Source: Quillaja saponaria (taxonomy: Eukaryota > Streptophyta > Magnoliopsida > Fabales > Quillajaceae). Taken from it: a stretch of DNA of 64,000 bases. The stretch lies in assembly GCA_029379385.1 (NCBI GenBank), contig CM055615.1, positions 3,162,001 through 3,226,000 on the forward strand, written 5' to 3'. Positions within the stretch are counted from its first letter, which is position 1, and every line of letters begins with the position of its first letter. The position numbers were made by a program, and so were the translations under genes. Of this stretch, positions 11,511 to 22,776 are shown one piece after another. The notes below the pieces were generated by a model. It made no database searches. It saw only the letters and a program-made list of their open reading frames with translations, and was not told the origin of the DNA.

Positions 11511-14100
11511 TGGTTGCTCAAGGTCCTCGGGTTAATAAATTAGAAGTTGTTCGTGATAAACAACAAGAATAGCTCATTACTGTCACATTGGATGTCAATC
11601 ACTTGAAGGAAGGCCTGCAAGAGGTGAAACAAACGCTAGATTCCAAATTTGATCAAATAGCAAAAATGATTTGTACACAGAATCCTCCACCCCAGTTCTC
11701 TGGGTTTGCTTCTCTGTTTGATAATGTCGAAACCTCACATGCCAGAGGATTGGATCCCATTCAAGTTTTTTCCCACCTTCACATCATGACAAGAATGTTG
11801 TTTCCTTTCCTAAATTTGATGGCACTTACCCCATCAACCGGATCTCTCGAGCTAAGGCTTATTTTGCTTTTTATCAAACGCATGACTAGCGTAAACTTAT
11901 TTTGGTTGAAGTTAATATGGAGGGTGAACACATGGCTTGGTTTCAAAGTCTTAAAAAAAAAAAAAAAAAAAAATCAATTCACTAACTAGAGAACTTTTAC
12001 AAAGGCTTTGTTGTCTCAGTTTGGGCCGTCTGAGTTTGAAAATCCAAGGAAGGTGTTGTTTAAGCTCTTACAATCTACTATGTTTGTTTCAGAATATTTA
12101 TTCTAAATTTTGTGCATCTGAATTGCCGTGAAGGATTATTTGAACCATTAGTTATTGACATTTTTGTGGGGGATTAAAATAAGAGTTACAAAGGGAGGTG
12201 GTTGTAGCCTAGCCTGACTCAATGTCTATGGCTGTTAGTTTGGCTAAATTGTATGAGTCCAAATTCCTTGCCACTAGACCATTGTCTTCCACCAGATATC
12301 TCCTAAAACCTCCTCATTACCTCTACTATTACCTGCTCCTACCTATCCAACCAACAATACTTCCAACCCTTTATCCTCACCTCTATCCAAATCGCCTAAA
12401 AGCACTGTTAAACATCTCAGTAATATTGAGATGCAATCACAACGGGAAAAGGGTCTTTGTTTCACATGTGATGACAAATACTCACCTGGCCACATATGTC
12501 TCAAAAAACAATATTTAAGTATTGAACTTGTGGATGACAACATTGATGGTGACCCTATCTTAGACCAGGCCAACAATGACTACTCTCATTCGGAGATACA
12601 AGACAATCATGCCACGTCTGAACACCCTGTTATATCATACTTGGCCCTCTCCGGTACCCCTACCACTTTGACCTTGCGATTTCAAGACTTCATTAGTGGC
12701 AATCATGTTTCTATTTTATTTGATGGAGCAAGCACCCATAATTTCATTCAACCAGAAGTGGCTAAAGCTTTTGGACTCCCTATTAAACCATGCCCTGATT
12801 TTCAAGTTAAAGTGGGCAATGGCCAATTTCTCACGACTGTGAGCTAAGTGAAATAGTTGCTCCTCACTATTCAAGGCCATAAGTTGACTATACCAGTTGG
12901 GGAGCTGATGATGGGCTTGACGTCTAATGGTTGTCTACCTTAAGGCCTTTTGTGACAGACTACAACCAACTTTTGATGAAGTTTTATCTTAATGGGACAT
13001 TTATGTAGTTGACAGGAGAGCTTAGCACCTCCCAACTTGCCCAATTCAATTATCTCACACGCATGATAGAATATGGCCATCTTTAAGAATAGGGCACTTA
13101 ATGCAATTGCCATCAAGGACAAATTTCCATCCCTATTGTTGACGAACTTCTTGATGAGTTGTTTGGTGCTAAATATTTTACCAAGTTAGATCTTAGATCC
13201 GGTTATCATCAAATTCTATTTAAGGAATTTGATCATGAAAAAATATTTTTTCAAATGCATTTGGGTCACTATGAATGGCTAGTCATGCCATTTGGCTTAT
13301 CAAATGCACATGCATTCTTTCAAGCATTTATGAATGAAGTTTTGGGGCCATTTTTGAGAAAATTTGTTTTGGTTTTTTTTTTGACGATATTATTATTTAC
13401 AGCCAGTCATTCAAATATTTAGGGAATATTGGCTCTGTCCACAGTTTCGCTATGGATGATAGTAAAATTTAGGCAATCCTATGTGGCCAATTCCTTCAAA
13501 TTTCAAGCAACTCTGTGGCTTCTTGGGATTGACTGGATACTACCGCCGATTTCTTTGTCATTATGCAAAATTGGTTGCACAATTAACTGATTTAAAAAAA
13601 AAGATTCCTTTCTTTGGTCTCTGGCTACAACTGTAGCTTTTGAAACTCTTTAGAAGGCCATGATCTCTGCCTCTGTGTTGCAAATGCCTAACTATTCTAA
13701 CCATTTTATTATGGAAATCGATGCTTCCGGTTCAAGTATTGGTATTGTACTCTGCCAAGACAGGCACCCCATTGCTTACTTCTAAAAAATTATCACCCCG
13801 GATGCAGAAAGATTAAGCTCATGCCAGAGAGATGTTTGCTAGAACTTAAGCAGTGCGAAAATGGAGACAATGCTTGATCGGTCATAGATTCATTATACAT
13901 ACAGATAATAAAAGTATTAAGGCCATGCATGACTAGGTCGTTCAAGCACCAAAACAACAAGAGTGGCTGACTCAACTTTTGGGTTTTACTTATTCAATTG
14001 AATACAAACTAGGCAGAGAAAATAATGTTGCTGATGCACTGTCCATATCTTTTTTAAGCATAGTCGTTGTCTCATCTCTATATTTTGACATTCTAGAGAA
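11511..14100 (+). pseudogene. Decayed Ty3/gypsy retrotransposon gag-pol
   Basis: Parts of gag, protease, reverse transcriptase and RNase H are visible in order, broken by stops and frameshifts. Gag begins MVAQGPRVNKLE at 11511 and reaches a stop after about 21 codons. A zinc knuckle of the form CFTCDDKYSPGHIC lies near 12450. A protease-like LFDGASTHNFI follows near 12718; the usual catalytic Asp-Ser/Thr-Gly appears as DGA. Reverse transcriptase text KYFTKLDLRSGYHQI lies at 13171, with MPFGLSNAHAFFQ further on. The catalytic Asp-Asp pair at about 13383 is intact but displaced into another frame by the preceding T-run. RNase H text IMEIDASGSSIGIVLCQ lies near 13710, and a VADALS-type motif near 14030. 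Integrase is missing: the text runs from RNase H into the 3' LTR within about 100 bp. Confidence 0.9.
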
Positions 14101-14179
14101 ACTATGAGCTAAAATAGCTTCCAATCCAACTATGATGGACATTGTCACTCAATTAGACCAGAACTTTACCTCCTTACGA

Positions 14180-14707
14180 AGGTGTGAGAGATTTTGTGCT
14201 ATAGTGTGCAGGAGCTGAATAGCCCCGAGGAGGATATATATAAATATATGTATAGTGTGTGGAAGCTGAATTACTATGATTACTGACCCTTAGATGCTTT
14301 GTTTGATTTGTTTGTTATATGAGTACGTGTGAGTTATGTAAGTTTTACATCTTATCTGTATATATGGAATGTAATTGTAGAATGAGTTATGTTGATATGA
14401 TATTATTAAGATAATGATTTATAATTTTATAATGTTTGATGCTAGTACCCATTGGGTACGTTTTATTCACTTAGTTTACATGATTCACTCTTTTTTCTTC
14501 TATGCTCCACTTTATGGGGAAACTCTGTTGAAATTTTTGTGAAACTATTACCTTTGCTATATATATATATACCTTCATTTTTACAAAGGTTACTTAAATT
14601 TTTATTTTAGTTAGCGTTTGTGCGTTTTTAATTTTTGGTTAGAAGTCAGGGTTACAGATATTTGGGTATCTATTGACTCGACTGGTCATACCTACTGGTA
14701 GGGTGTG
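14180..14707 (+). mobile_element. 3' LTR of the gypsy element
   Basis: The right edge, ending tagggtgtgaca at 14707, abuts CACTA copy A sequence. The homologous CACTA text in copy B (30021 onward) is uninterrupted, so 14707/14708 is an insertion junction. The reverse complement of this edge (tgtcacaccctaccagt) resembles the edge of the opposite-strand LTR at 30587. The left boundary is approximate. Confidence 0.6.
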
Positions 14708-16270
14708 ACAGTATCCCATTACTTGCACACAATAATCACATGAACTTGTGAGAATTTAGTAAGGCCTAGAGATTTTAAACTTTGGCGTATACCGTCTGAA
14801 GGCTCTGATCAGTTGCACGAATAAGCATCACATTGAGAATATCTCCAGCCACAAAAAGCAAACTATATCCAACAATGAGGTGATATTAAATGCTTGACCA
14901 CATACATAGCATTGTTAATTAGGAGAAGAAATAAGGACCAAATCATGCTTAAATAGAAAGGGATGTGGCATCCTAAGGTATGTAATTTACAGCATAGATA
15001 CTCTCCCGATATCCAAAATTGATTCACCTTTGCCCAAGCTAGGGCATAGACATACACACTATACATGAAGCATTAGCAGCCATAAATGGAGCATCATGCT
15101 ACAATTATCACAACCATTAACTAGGACATCGGCATGCACTACATGAATAACTACCAACCATGAAAAGAGCATAATATCCCTAAAAGGTGAAGCAATTATA
15201 TTAAGTGCAATATTCAGAATAAAAAATATTTGGAAACTAAAATAAAAGATGAGGAGTCTTACCTGCATAAAAGATGATTAGGCAGTCATTCAATTATGTA
15301 CCACAAATAACTTTTCAAGGTCATTATACCATAAAAAAGATTTTATGCTTACTCACAACTAACTTTGTAAGTCCATATATGGGTAAAATCAAATAGTTAA
15401 CAGTGTAGTCTATAAGGATCTAGTTTGACCTTAGCTTAATTTTCTTGAAATAATGACTTCATGGCTTTGTATATCAATCTAAGACTCCAAAGCATGCAAA
15501 TTAAAATGAATCAACAGTGTAACTAGAAATTTGAACTTCAAACTTTTTATCATAATGCCAAAAATTATTGCAACCTAATCAGCAACACCCATTTCAGTGT
15601 AATTTAAACTAGTATGTCACTTCTACCAAAAAAAAAAAAAAAAAAAAGAGGGAAAAAAAAAAACCTGAAACAAAAAGCCAAAAAAAAACAAAAAATTATT
15701 TCTAATAATTTTGCAGCAACCCAAAAGAATTAAGAAACAAAAAAAACAAAACAAAATTTATTAATAAAATAGAAGAACCTTAAATGAACAAATATACCTT
15801 TGGAGATTATTCGTGACTTTGTGCTTGAAACCAACTGGAGGGATGATCTGCCACTTAACAAACTTCTTCCGAAGTCGATTGCAAGAAATCTTACTCATAG
15901 CTTAAACACTAAAATTGAGGTAAATTCATTACAATCTAAAAAGAAATATTTAGAAACCTCATAGTTAAATTCGTACCTTAGTGGCTTCCTAAGTTGAAAT
16001 CAATTTTAGAAACCTCAAGTTTGAACGCCGACGAGTGAGGCTAGTAAAATGGGAGAGAAAGAGAGGGGTAGAAGGGGCTTGAGTTTCCATAAGTCCGACG
16101 AAAATGAGGGAAGAAGAAGTAGAAAAATACATGAGTTTGGTTTTGATTTGGAAAAATCTATGGCATACGAAAATACATTAAGTGGCATTCGCAGATATAT
16201 ATATATATATATTTTTTTTTTTTAATAACTAGTTTTATTAGATGCAGAATTATTTGAATTGGAGAATTTT
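14708..16270. mobile_element. Interior of CACTA copy A (homologous to 30020-30586)
   Basis: 14711-15262 aligns with 30028-30586; shared landmarks are agaacttgtgag, gggatgtggcatcctaagg and ctctcccgatatccaaaatt. Copy B is then interrupted by an LTR at 30587, while copy A continues through A-rich runs (15630-15760) to a (TA)n/poly-T patch at 16197-16225. No transposase domain is recognised. Confidence 0.6.
15798..15898 (-). CDS. Candidate first coding exon inside the CACTA interior
   Basis: On the minus strand an ATG at 15898 opens 33 codons (MSKISCNRLRKKFVKWQ, then a basic and hydrophobic stretch ending NNLQ). It ends at a plausible donor, caaag|gtatat, at 15798. The upstream minus-strand sequence (15900-16150) is C/T-rich, like a plant 5' leader. 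I do not recognise the protein and cannot assign a second exon. It may be a transposon-encoded or captured exon, or chance. Confidence 0.25.
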
Positions 16271-16702
16271 TTTTACTAGATCACTTTGGCAAAGTCATTC
16301 CTTATATGTATCGTTTCTATATATAGTTATTTAATCTCCCAAAGTAGTGAAAAAAAATATATACATTATTTACGATAACAAAAAGTTATCAATGATAATA
16401 AGTATTAGCAACAATGTTTATATTATCAACGACAACAAATAGAATGTCGTTAATCATAAAAATTTGGTCACTAATAATTTCATGGTGTTGCAGATAATTT
16501 ATTAAATTTTAGCACTAATTATTATAAATCTCTAAAAATTAATAGTGATTGTGTTTATGGTCAATGAAAATAAATTAAAATCCGGTCTAACCACAAATTA
16601 TCACTAACAATGTCTTAAAAACCGAAAAAATTCAACATTAATTCGAAACATATAAATAAAATTAGAAAGAAAAAGAAAGTATTAAGCAACATGAGAAGTT
16701 CA
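16271..16702. other. AT-rich subterminal-like repeats beside the GH3 3' end
   Basis: Short motifs such as tatcaacgacaac, gttatcaatgataa and tcactaataat recur in both orientations. This pattern is common in CACTA or other DNA-transposon subterminal regions. No terminus or gene is located. The stretch serves as the GH3 3' flank. Confidence 0.35.
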
Positions 16703-18728
16703 TCAATTTTTCTCCTTCTTTGATTCAGGAATCCATGTTGGGTATTTTGGACTGAAATAACTAGAAACGATATTAGAGTTCAAAAGCTTAATCATGGGAG
16801 TATGTTTCACACATCTAGGAGTCTTGTATTGGCTTGCTGAAGCCCCCTTGCTGAGAGCATAGTCCATAAGCTTGTCAAATGTTCCATTCTTCACTACCCT
16901 GATCTCTAATGGTGTTATAGACTTGTCTAAAACTCTTACACGCCTGTATACATTGTTGAGTGATTCTTCCACAAGAAAGCAGCAATCCTCAAAAACAGAA
17001 TGAGGAATTGGGGTTTGTCCATTCAAGCTAATCTCCCAATACAACACATAGTGGCCAGGGATGCTTGATATGTCCGCATAACTTGTGTAATCTGTGAGTG
17101 TTGCATCAAATTGGAGCAGATTTTGAGATGCATTCTTCACTGCCTTTTGAAGTTCGTCCTCATCAGTCTTATCAACATCAATGCTAAGAACAACATTATT
17201 TCTGCACACAAAGTTGAATTGAGGAGTCTTGTTCTTGAATCCCGATACACGGAGTATGTCACCAACCCTGTACCTATAAAGCCCTGTTTGTCATGAAACA
17301 AATTTGATTGTGCATGTTTAATTTCACGCAAGGGAATGATTTTAATTAGACTGAGAAATGCCATGATTGATTCATGTGAATAGAAGTAAAACTTACCTGT
17401 ATATGTGGTGGCAACAACCTCATATTCTTGACCCAATTCTACGTCGACAAGATCAACCAATTCTTGATTTTCATTATCAGTATAGGAAGCCGTTGAGTGG
17501 GAAAGGGAATTGGTATCTCCATTATCTTTCCTATTAATGGGTAAAAATTCGAAATAGGCTGAAGTAGGATTGCATGTGTAAGAGATATCACTAGGATTAC
17601 ATAAAGGATTCAAATTCAAACCAAAATGACACTCTGAAGAATCATAACTGGAACTAACAAGAGGGAGACAATCACTATAGTAATCCAATACATGAATGTA
17701 TTGAGACATTGATCCAGTCACAACAGTGCTAATGTACTTGGTGTTAGGCCACAACCTAATTATGATCCCCTTCCATGACCCTTTGGAACATTCAGCTTGT
17801 ATAAAATCCGCTAGATTAGGGTCGGGTTTAAGGATTTTCATGACTGCTGCTCTCACGGATGAGTCAGTGATTTTGGTATCGAGCTCACCCTTTCGTATAT
17901 CATTACACAAGAGAAGCCAATGGTATTCCAAGAATTTAATGGCACGAATGAAACCAGAAGCAAAAATAGCCCCAACACGAAGAACTTTCATGTTTTGACA
18001 AAGCCCACAAAGCAACTGAGAATACATGCTTTGGTACCAATCTGGGCAGAGAATGGCATCAATAGGACTTGTGTAGATAGAAAAATCAGGATCATAATAA
18101 TGCTTAAGATTTGTCGAATTTTTTAGCTTTTTCAAGAAGCTTGATGTAAGTGGATGAGCAACAAGTCCTCCTGGAGTCTTAGATTCTGGTTTCATTAACA
18201 AAAAAATCATCCCTTTGCCTTTGTACAAATTATGAATAAATTGGTCGATCACAGGACCCAAAAGGCTGAAACACAATAATCTTTTTGCTAGACCATCTTC
18301 TGTCGAAGGTATTAATTTACTCTCTCCGCTAGATGTTGCAGAGCTAGGATGAATCAACATAAATCAAAATGCAGTCATACCGACCCGTTTAACATAAATT
18401 CAAAGAAAACAAAAACAGAACTGAATTAAAACAGAAATTAAGCTCACCTACTGTAAAACTCTGTAATGGGTTTGGAACATAAAATTGGAGAAGTATCTCC
18501 ATTAGCAATACGATCAATATCTTCCTTTATATACTCGTAATCGATCACCGGAATCAACTTCTTGAAAGTCTCCTTGTCAGTTCTTCCATCTATGCCATGT
18601 CTTTGTAGGTACTCAACATTAGTATTTTGAGAAAGAATTTCAGCAAGAACCCGGTTCTGAATTTCATCGGCATTGCTGGTAATTTCCTCTATAAAATTCA
18701 AAGCCTTCTTATTGTGATCCGCCATCAT
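16703..18728 (-). CDS. GH3: GH3-family indole-3-acetic acid-amido synthetase (group II-like), three exons
   Basis: GH3 enzymes adenylate a carboxylate hormone and transfer it to an amino acid; group II members conjugate auxin in the cytosol and lower free IAA. The minus-strand exons are 18728-18448, 18343-17397 and 17283-16703. Introns are GT-AG, phases 2 and 1 agree at each join, and the product is about 601 aa (family 570-610). ATG at 18725 or 18728 opens MADHNKKALNFIEEITS. Adenylation motif I reads SSATSSGESKL, where relatives mostly have SSGTS, so one Gly is Ala. Motif II reads YDSSECHFGLNL (about residue 330). Motif III, GLYRYRVGD, is created at the exon 2/3 join. The C-terminus GASASQYKTPRCVK...VSSYFSPKYPTW is typical of group II and differs from the JAR1 group. 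No premature stop is seen. The substrate is inferred. Its 5' flank differs from that of the truncated copy at 5203. Confidence 0.92.
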
Positions 18729-19640
18729 ATTAATATTTGCACTTTGCTTGGACTTTTCGGCTGCCAGCTTGAAGTGGAGATCCGGCAAGATCAAAAGAGT
18801 CCACAGATACACGATGAGGGATGAGTGGTCTGAGGACCTCGGAAGACTCCTGTCAAGTCAGTATAATACAGAGAGATGATAAGAGAGGAGATAACGGTTA
18901 TGGGATTCAGTCCCATTATACAAAAATATTTGCCCAAAAGGGTAGTTGCCTCGTGTTTACTGATAAGATCAGTTAATTATTGGGGTGGCCGTTAAAAAAT
19001 TCAATATTTTTTTATATATATAGAGAAATTCACTCCAATTAAATTTTTAGACTCAGCCATGAAAAAAGGTAAATTAATCAAGGTTCATATATTATTTTTA
19101 ATTTAAGATTTGAGTAACATTTTGAAATAGTCGAAAATGTACTATCTTTAAGTTTAGGGGCGGACTTAGAAATTTCTCATAGCTCAGTGCAATTGAAAAC
19201 TTGAATTTTTTGGAATTAAGATTATCAAGTAAAATGTTAATAATTAATAAAAACATAGTAAAATACAAATATAGTTACATGGCGAACTTGAGTTTTATTT
19301 TATAATTAATTTATTAAATGAATCGAGCTTAAATTTTATAAAACTTAATTTATAAGCTTGTGAGTCATTATGATTTCATCTAAAATAAATAATATGTTAT
19401 TATTTGATATATAGTTTTTAAAATCTTATGTACAAATTTATAAGATTTTTTTTTTTTTTTGGGTTAGTGATAATTAACTTTGTTTTCGATAGTGTAATTA
19501 TTAGAGCCCAATATATTCCAAGTTTGTTAATTATTAAAGCCATAGGTGTGAGTAAAGCCCAATATTTTCTTTATAGAAACTTGGAATACTTTGCAGATTG
19601 TTGAAGGGGATTTTGGCAGGCGTGAGTGGATATGTAGTAA
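18729..19640. other. Upstream flank of GH3, no gene seen
   Basis: 18735-18960 is less AT-rich than its surroundings and is unrelated to the flank of the GH3 copy at 5735-5900. The minus-strand ORF extending upstream of the GH3 ATG (from 18812) is probably leader read-through. 18960-19640 is AT-rich with no recognisable feature. No convincing TATA box or auxin-response element could be assigned. Confidence 0.4.
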
Positions 19641-19735
19641 CTGAGGCCCTATTAAGCCTACAAATTAACTATTCAAAAATTTTAGTAACTGAGGCCCTAC
19701 TTAGCCTACAAATTAACTATCTCAAAAAATTCAAG
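19625..19735. repeat. Short tandem duplication, about 51 bp, two copies
   Basis: The string taactgaggccctattaagc / taactgaggccctacttagc recurs about 51 bp apart. Each copy is followed by ctacaaattaactat. Confidence 0.75.
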
Positions 19736-19754
19736 CCTAGGCCTAGGCCAAGGC

Positions 19755-19945
19755 TGGCCTGAGTTGTGGGTCTACCACCATTTAAGTTGGTATCTTTTAA
19801 TAAATATACGTTTGCCGGCACACAATTGTAAAATAGTTAAGAGTGTTTATCTAGTTGGCTCTTATATAATATTTGACAACAATTTAATTATGTAGACTTA
19901 TAATATTAACCTATTTTTATATTATGCCTAACAGTATAAATATAG
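19755..19945. repeat. Copy of the dispersed repeat at 380-590
   Basis: It aligns with 380-590 over about 190 bp with scattered differences; shared features are a gtgggt...ccacc/ttatttaag-like start, tgtaaaatagtta, and the ending tttatattatg. The family is unknown. Confidence 0.5.
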
Positions 19946-20080
19946 TTGGCAATGGATTGGATCGGGTTCAATCCGACCTAATCTAACATGTGATTCAAAG
20001 GGTCTTGAATTAGATCAAATCCAAAATTATTTGATCCATGGATCAAGGTCATATGACCCGACCCGACCAGTTTTCTATTT
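19943..20080. mobile_element. Fragment of the hAT-like element family of 2763-3650
   Basis: It starts ggcaatggattggatcgggt and ends atgacccgacccgaccag. Both ends resemble the terminal repeats of the element at 2763-3650, but only about 135 bp is present, so it is an internally deleted copy. Confidence 0.55.
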
Positions 20081-20083
20081 TTT

Positions 20084-21180
20084 CACACTTTCCAAAACTG
20101 CAATTATATTTTCCAAGTATTACTTAGTTTATTAATTTTATACGTTTTAACATTTTAATTACAAAAATCTAGAGTTCTTAAGTTTCACGTATTTATTTAA
20201 GTGTATTCTATTTAGGTATTTTCACAACCCCTTAGATATATGTTTGGTTTTAACTTATATACTTAACCCAGTTTAACAAAACCAAGTTTAAACATTAACT
20301 TTAAGAAGTTAACTACATTTATTATTTAGAAACTTTTCCAAAAATCAGCATTGAACTCACTTAATTCCTCATATAAACAAAAACATGGCACTCGTCCAAT
20401 TCCTAGTTACCAACCTCTGATTCCGGTGCTTATAGAATTCTCAAACTTAGGAAATAAATTACAAAACTTTCCTGTCTAATTGCTTAATATGTTTTGAACA
20501 TTTTATCTTCAGCACTCTGCTCTTAATTCATCTTTTAAGACCCCCTGATATCAATTACTTCAAAACAGATACAATCAAGACCCAAAAATCACAGTTATGA
20601 CTTCCAATACCTCCAAAATATACACAACATGAAATTAAGGCCTGAACCACTCCAGATTTATCCTTTACTATGTTAGGAACAACTTTTACTCATAGGTCTT
20701 AAGCTAATTTCAATCACAACCCCCGACGAAGTCTCCCAGATTGATAGAAGCTCACTAAAAATCTACCATGGAACTAGCTGCAGTCTAACAGCTCTAACTA
20801 TAAATATACTTAGAACCAGGTTACGAAAATTTTCAGAAATCATCTCAAGACCCTAAACTACATTTTATCTTTAGAACTCTTAATTTAATTCAGTCCCGAA
20901 AACACTCAAAATTCAAGATTTTTATAACCCACGAAATCTGACCTTACATCCCTTCAAAAACTTCTTTAACTCTCATTTTTCAGCACTTTACCCACAACTA
21001 ATCTTACTTTGTTCATATCCATTACTCACTTTCATTAAATCCTTAAATCACAACATTAACCTACAATTATTTACTCTTTTGTGCTCAATTCTGAATTCCT
21101 TCCTCCTAATATTTGATAATATTTATTGCCAAAAAATAGAAGATAACTAATTCAATTTAATACGAGCAATAGAGGTCTGG
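20084..21180. mobile_element. Gypsy-type LTR fragment
   Basis: 20084-20540 aligns with 31742-32190; shared landmarks are actttccaaaactgcaatt / actttccgaagctgcaattc, agatatatgtttggtttta and ttaactacatttattattta. The part beyond 20540 is probably the rest of the same LTR but has no second copy here for confirmation. Non-coding. Confidence 0.55.
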
Positions 21181-22776
21181 TCATGTTGTTTTGGTGGTGC
21201 ATTCTTCTTGCTCTGGACTGGAGCACTTGTGGTACTAGGGTAGACTCCATTCACTCTACCACAACTAGACTAATTAGTATGATAAGCACATATAAAGCTA
21301 ACCATACTCACTTATAATTCCCCTGTCAACATCTTCCTGTAATAAATCATTAGAAATTTCCCATCTTGAATTCCATTTATAAGGTCATAAACATGCCAAA
21401 AAAATCAATACTTCCTGCCTTACGTACTAGATCTTTTTAACAAAATCAGTAATTCTATATTCCATGTATCAAATCATGTGGAATTCAATAATACAGCTAG
21501 TTTTACTTATAAAAAAAATCATGTGGAATTCAGAATAGGAACGTACAATCTTTCTAGGAAGCAAGCAAAACTACAGAAGAAGTAAAAAAAAAAATTCATT
21601 TTTTTATGGTGTGTGATGGTCGTGGGATGTTGGATATTTGATAATTAAGGCATAAATGTCAAAGCTCATTGCATTGGCTTCCAAGGACAGCTTAGAGTCA
21701 CTACTAGCTATTGGCAGTATCAATACCCAATATCATAAAAAATTGAAAACATGCAACTTTGCAACTTTAACACATGATATGGTTGAGGAAGTCACATCTC
21801 TGCCCCTTAGACAAATCAAAGATCAAAGGAGTAATTCATAAATTAAAGAAGCACCGAATTGAAAGGGTCTATCCACACTTGCGCCATTGATAGAGCTGCA
21901 GATTCCTTTTCAGCTTTTGCTTCAACGACTTTAGTCACCTCTTCTTGTATTCTCTAATTGAGAGTCTTAATATCATCATCCTACAACTATTGGCCTTTGA
22001 CATTGCCTGAGGAAAGAGAGGAGACAAGTGGGTTCAGCTTGTTGAGTAGTGAGAGTGGCTGTCCTATGCCCCTTACTGCTCCAAAGATCGCAACTTTGCG
22101 TTCTGGGTCAGACCCAGCTGTTGAGTATGAGTGGTAGACTAATAGGAGGAAGGAGGACGAAAATAAAAGGCTGAACTCAAGGACTCATCTGGCTGCAAGG
22201 CGTATTTCATGGCCAACATGGTCTCGGCAAGTAAAGAAGAGAAACAAGAAGGAATGAAAGTCAGTTAAGGAGAAAAACTAGAAAGATCCTGATGATGCAG
22301 GGGAAGTCGGCCATGATAGGAGGAATAAGAAAAATATAAGGAAGAAAAAAAAGAAAAAAGAAAAAAAAAGAGTGGAAGTGCATGGGAGAAAAAGGAGGAA
22401 ATAAATAATATAAAAACAAAAATCAATGGTCAAAAGTAAAAAAAGTTTACATTTATGGTGTAAAATTTTATTAACTTATAATTATATATATCTAATTTAA
22501 TTTTCTTTAATTATACTAAGTTCCACACTTTGACAAATCCCACATAAGACAAAGTCTTTAAAAAAATTTCAAGTCAAAGTCAAGTCAATACATGGTGTAT
22601 AATTATTCTTGTTTTATACATTTGTTTATATCTATACACACATATATATATATGTGTGTGTGAATATTATTCACTTTAGTTTCATTTTATTTACTATTGT
22701 CTCACTACATAAAATTTACACACAAAATTTCTAAAACGGGATACTACCATTCCAGGTTATAACACTAATATAATTA
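21181..22776. other. Unassigned sequence, probably transposon debris
   Basis: 21656-21838 encodes a 61-residue frame (MSKLIALASKDSLESLL...) and 21850-22320 has moderately coding-like composition, but stops break every frame and no domain is recognised. 22330-22400 is A/G-rich. 22620-22670 holds (TA)n/(TG)n text. Confidence 0.3.

Noticed and set aside
16271..16620. Right terminus of the CACTA element
   Set aside because: I looked for the reverse complement of cactacaagaaat and did not find it, so the right end is left undefined.
17726..18126. Plus-strand ORFs opposite GH3 exon 2
   Set aside because: They are antisense shadows of GH3 coding sequence.
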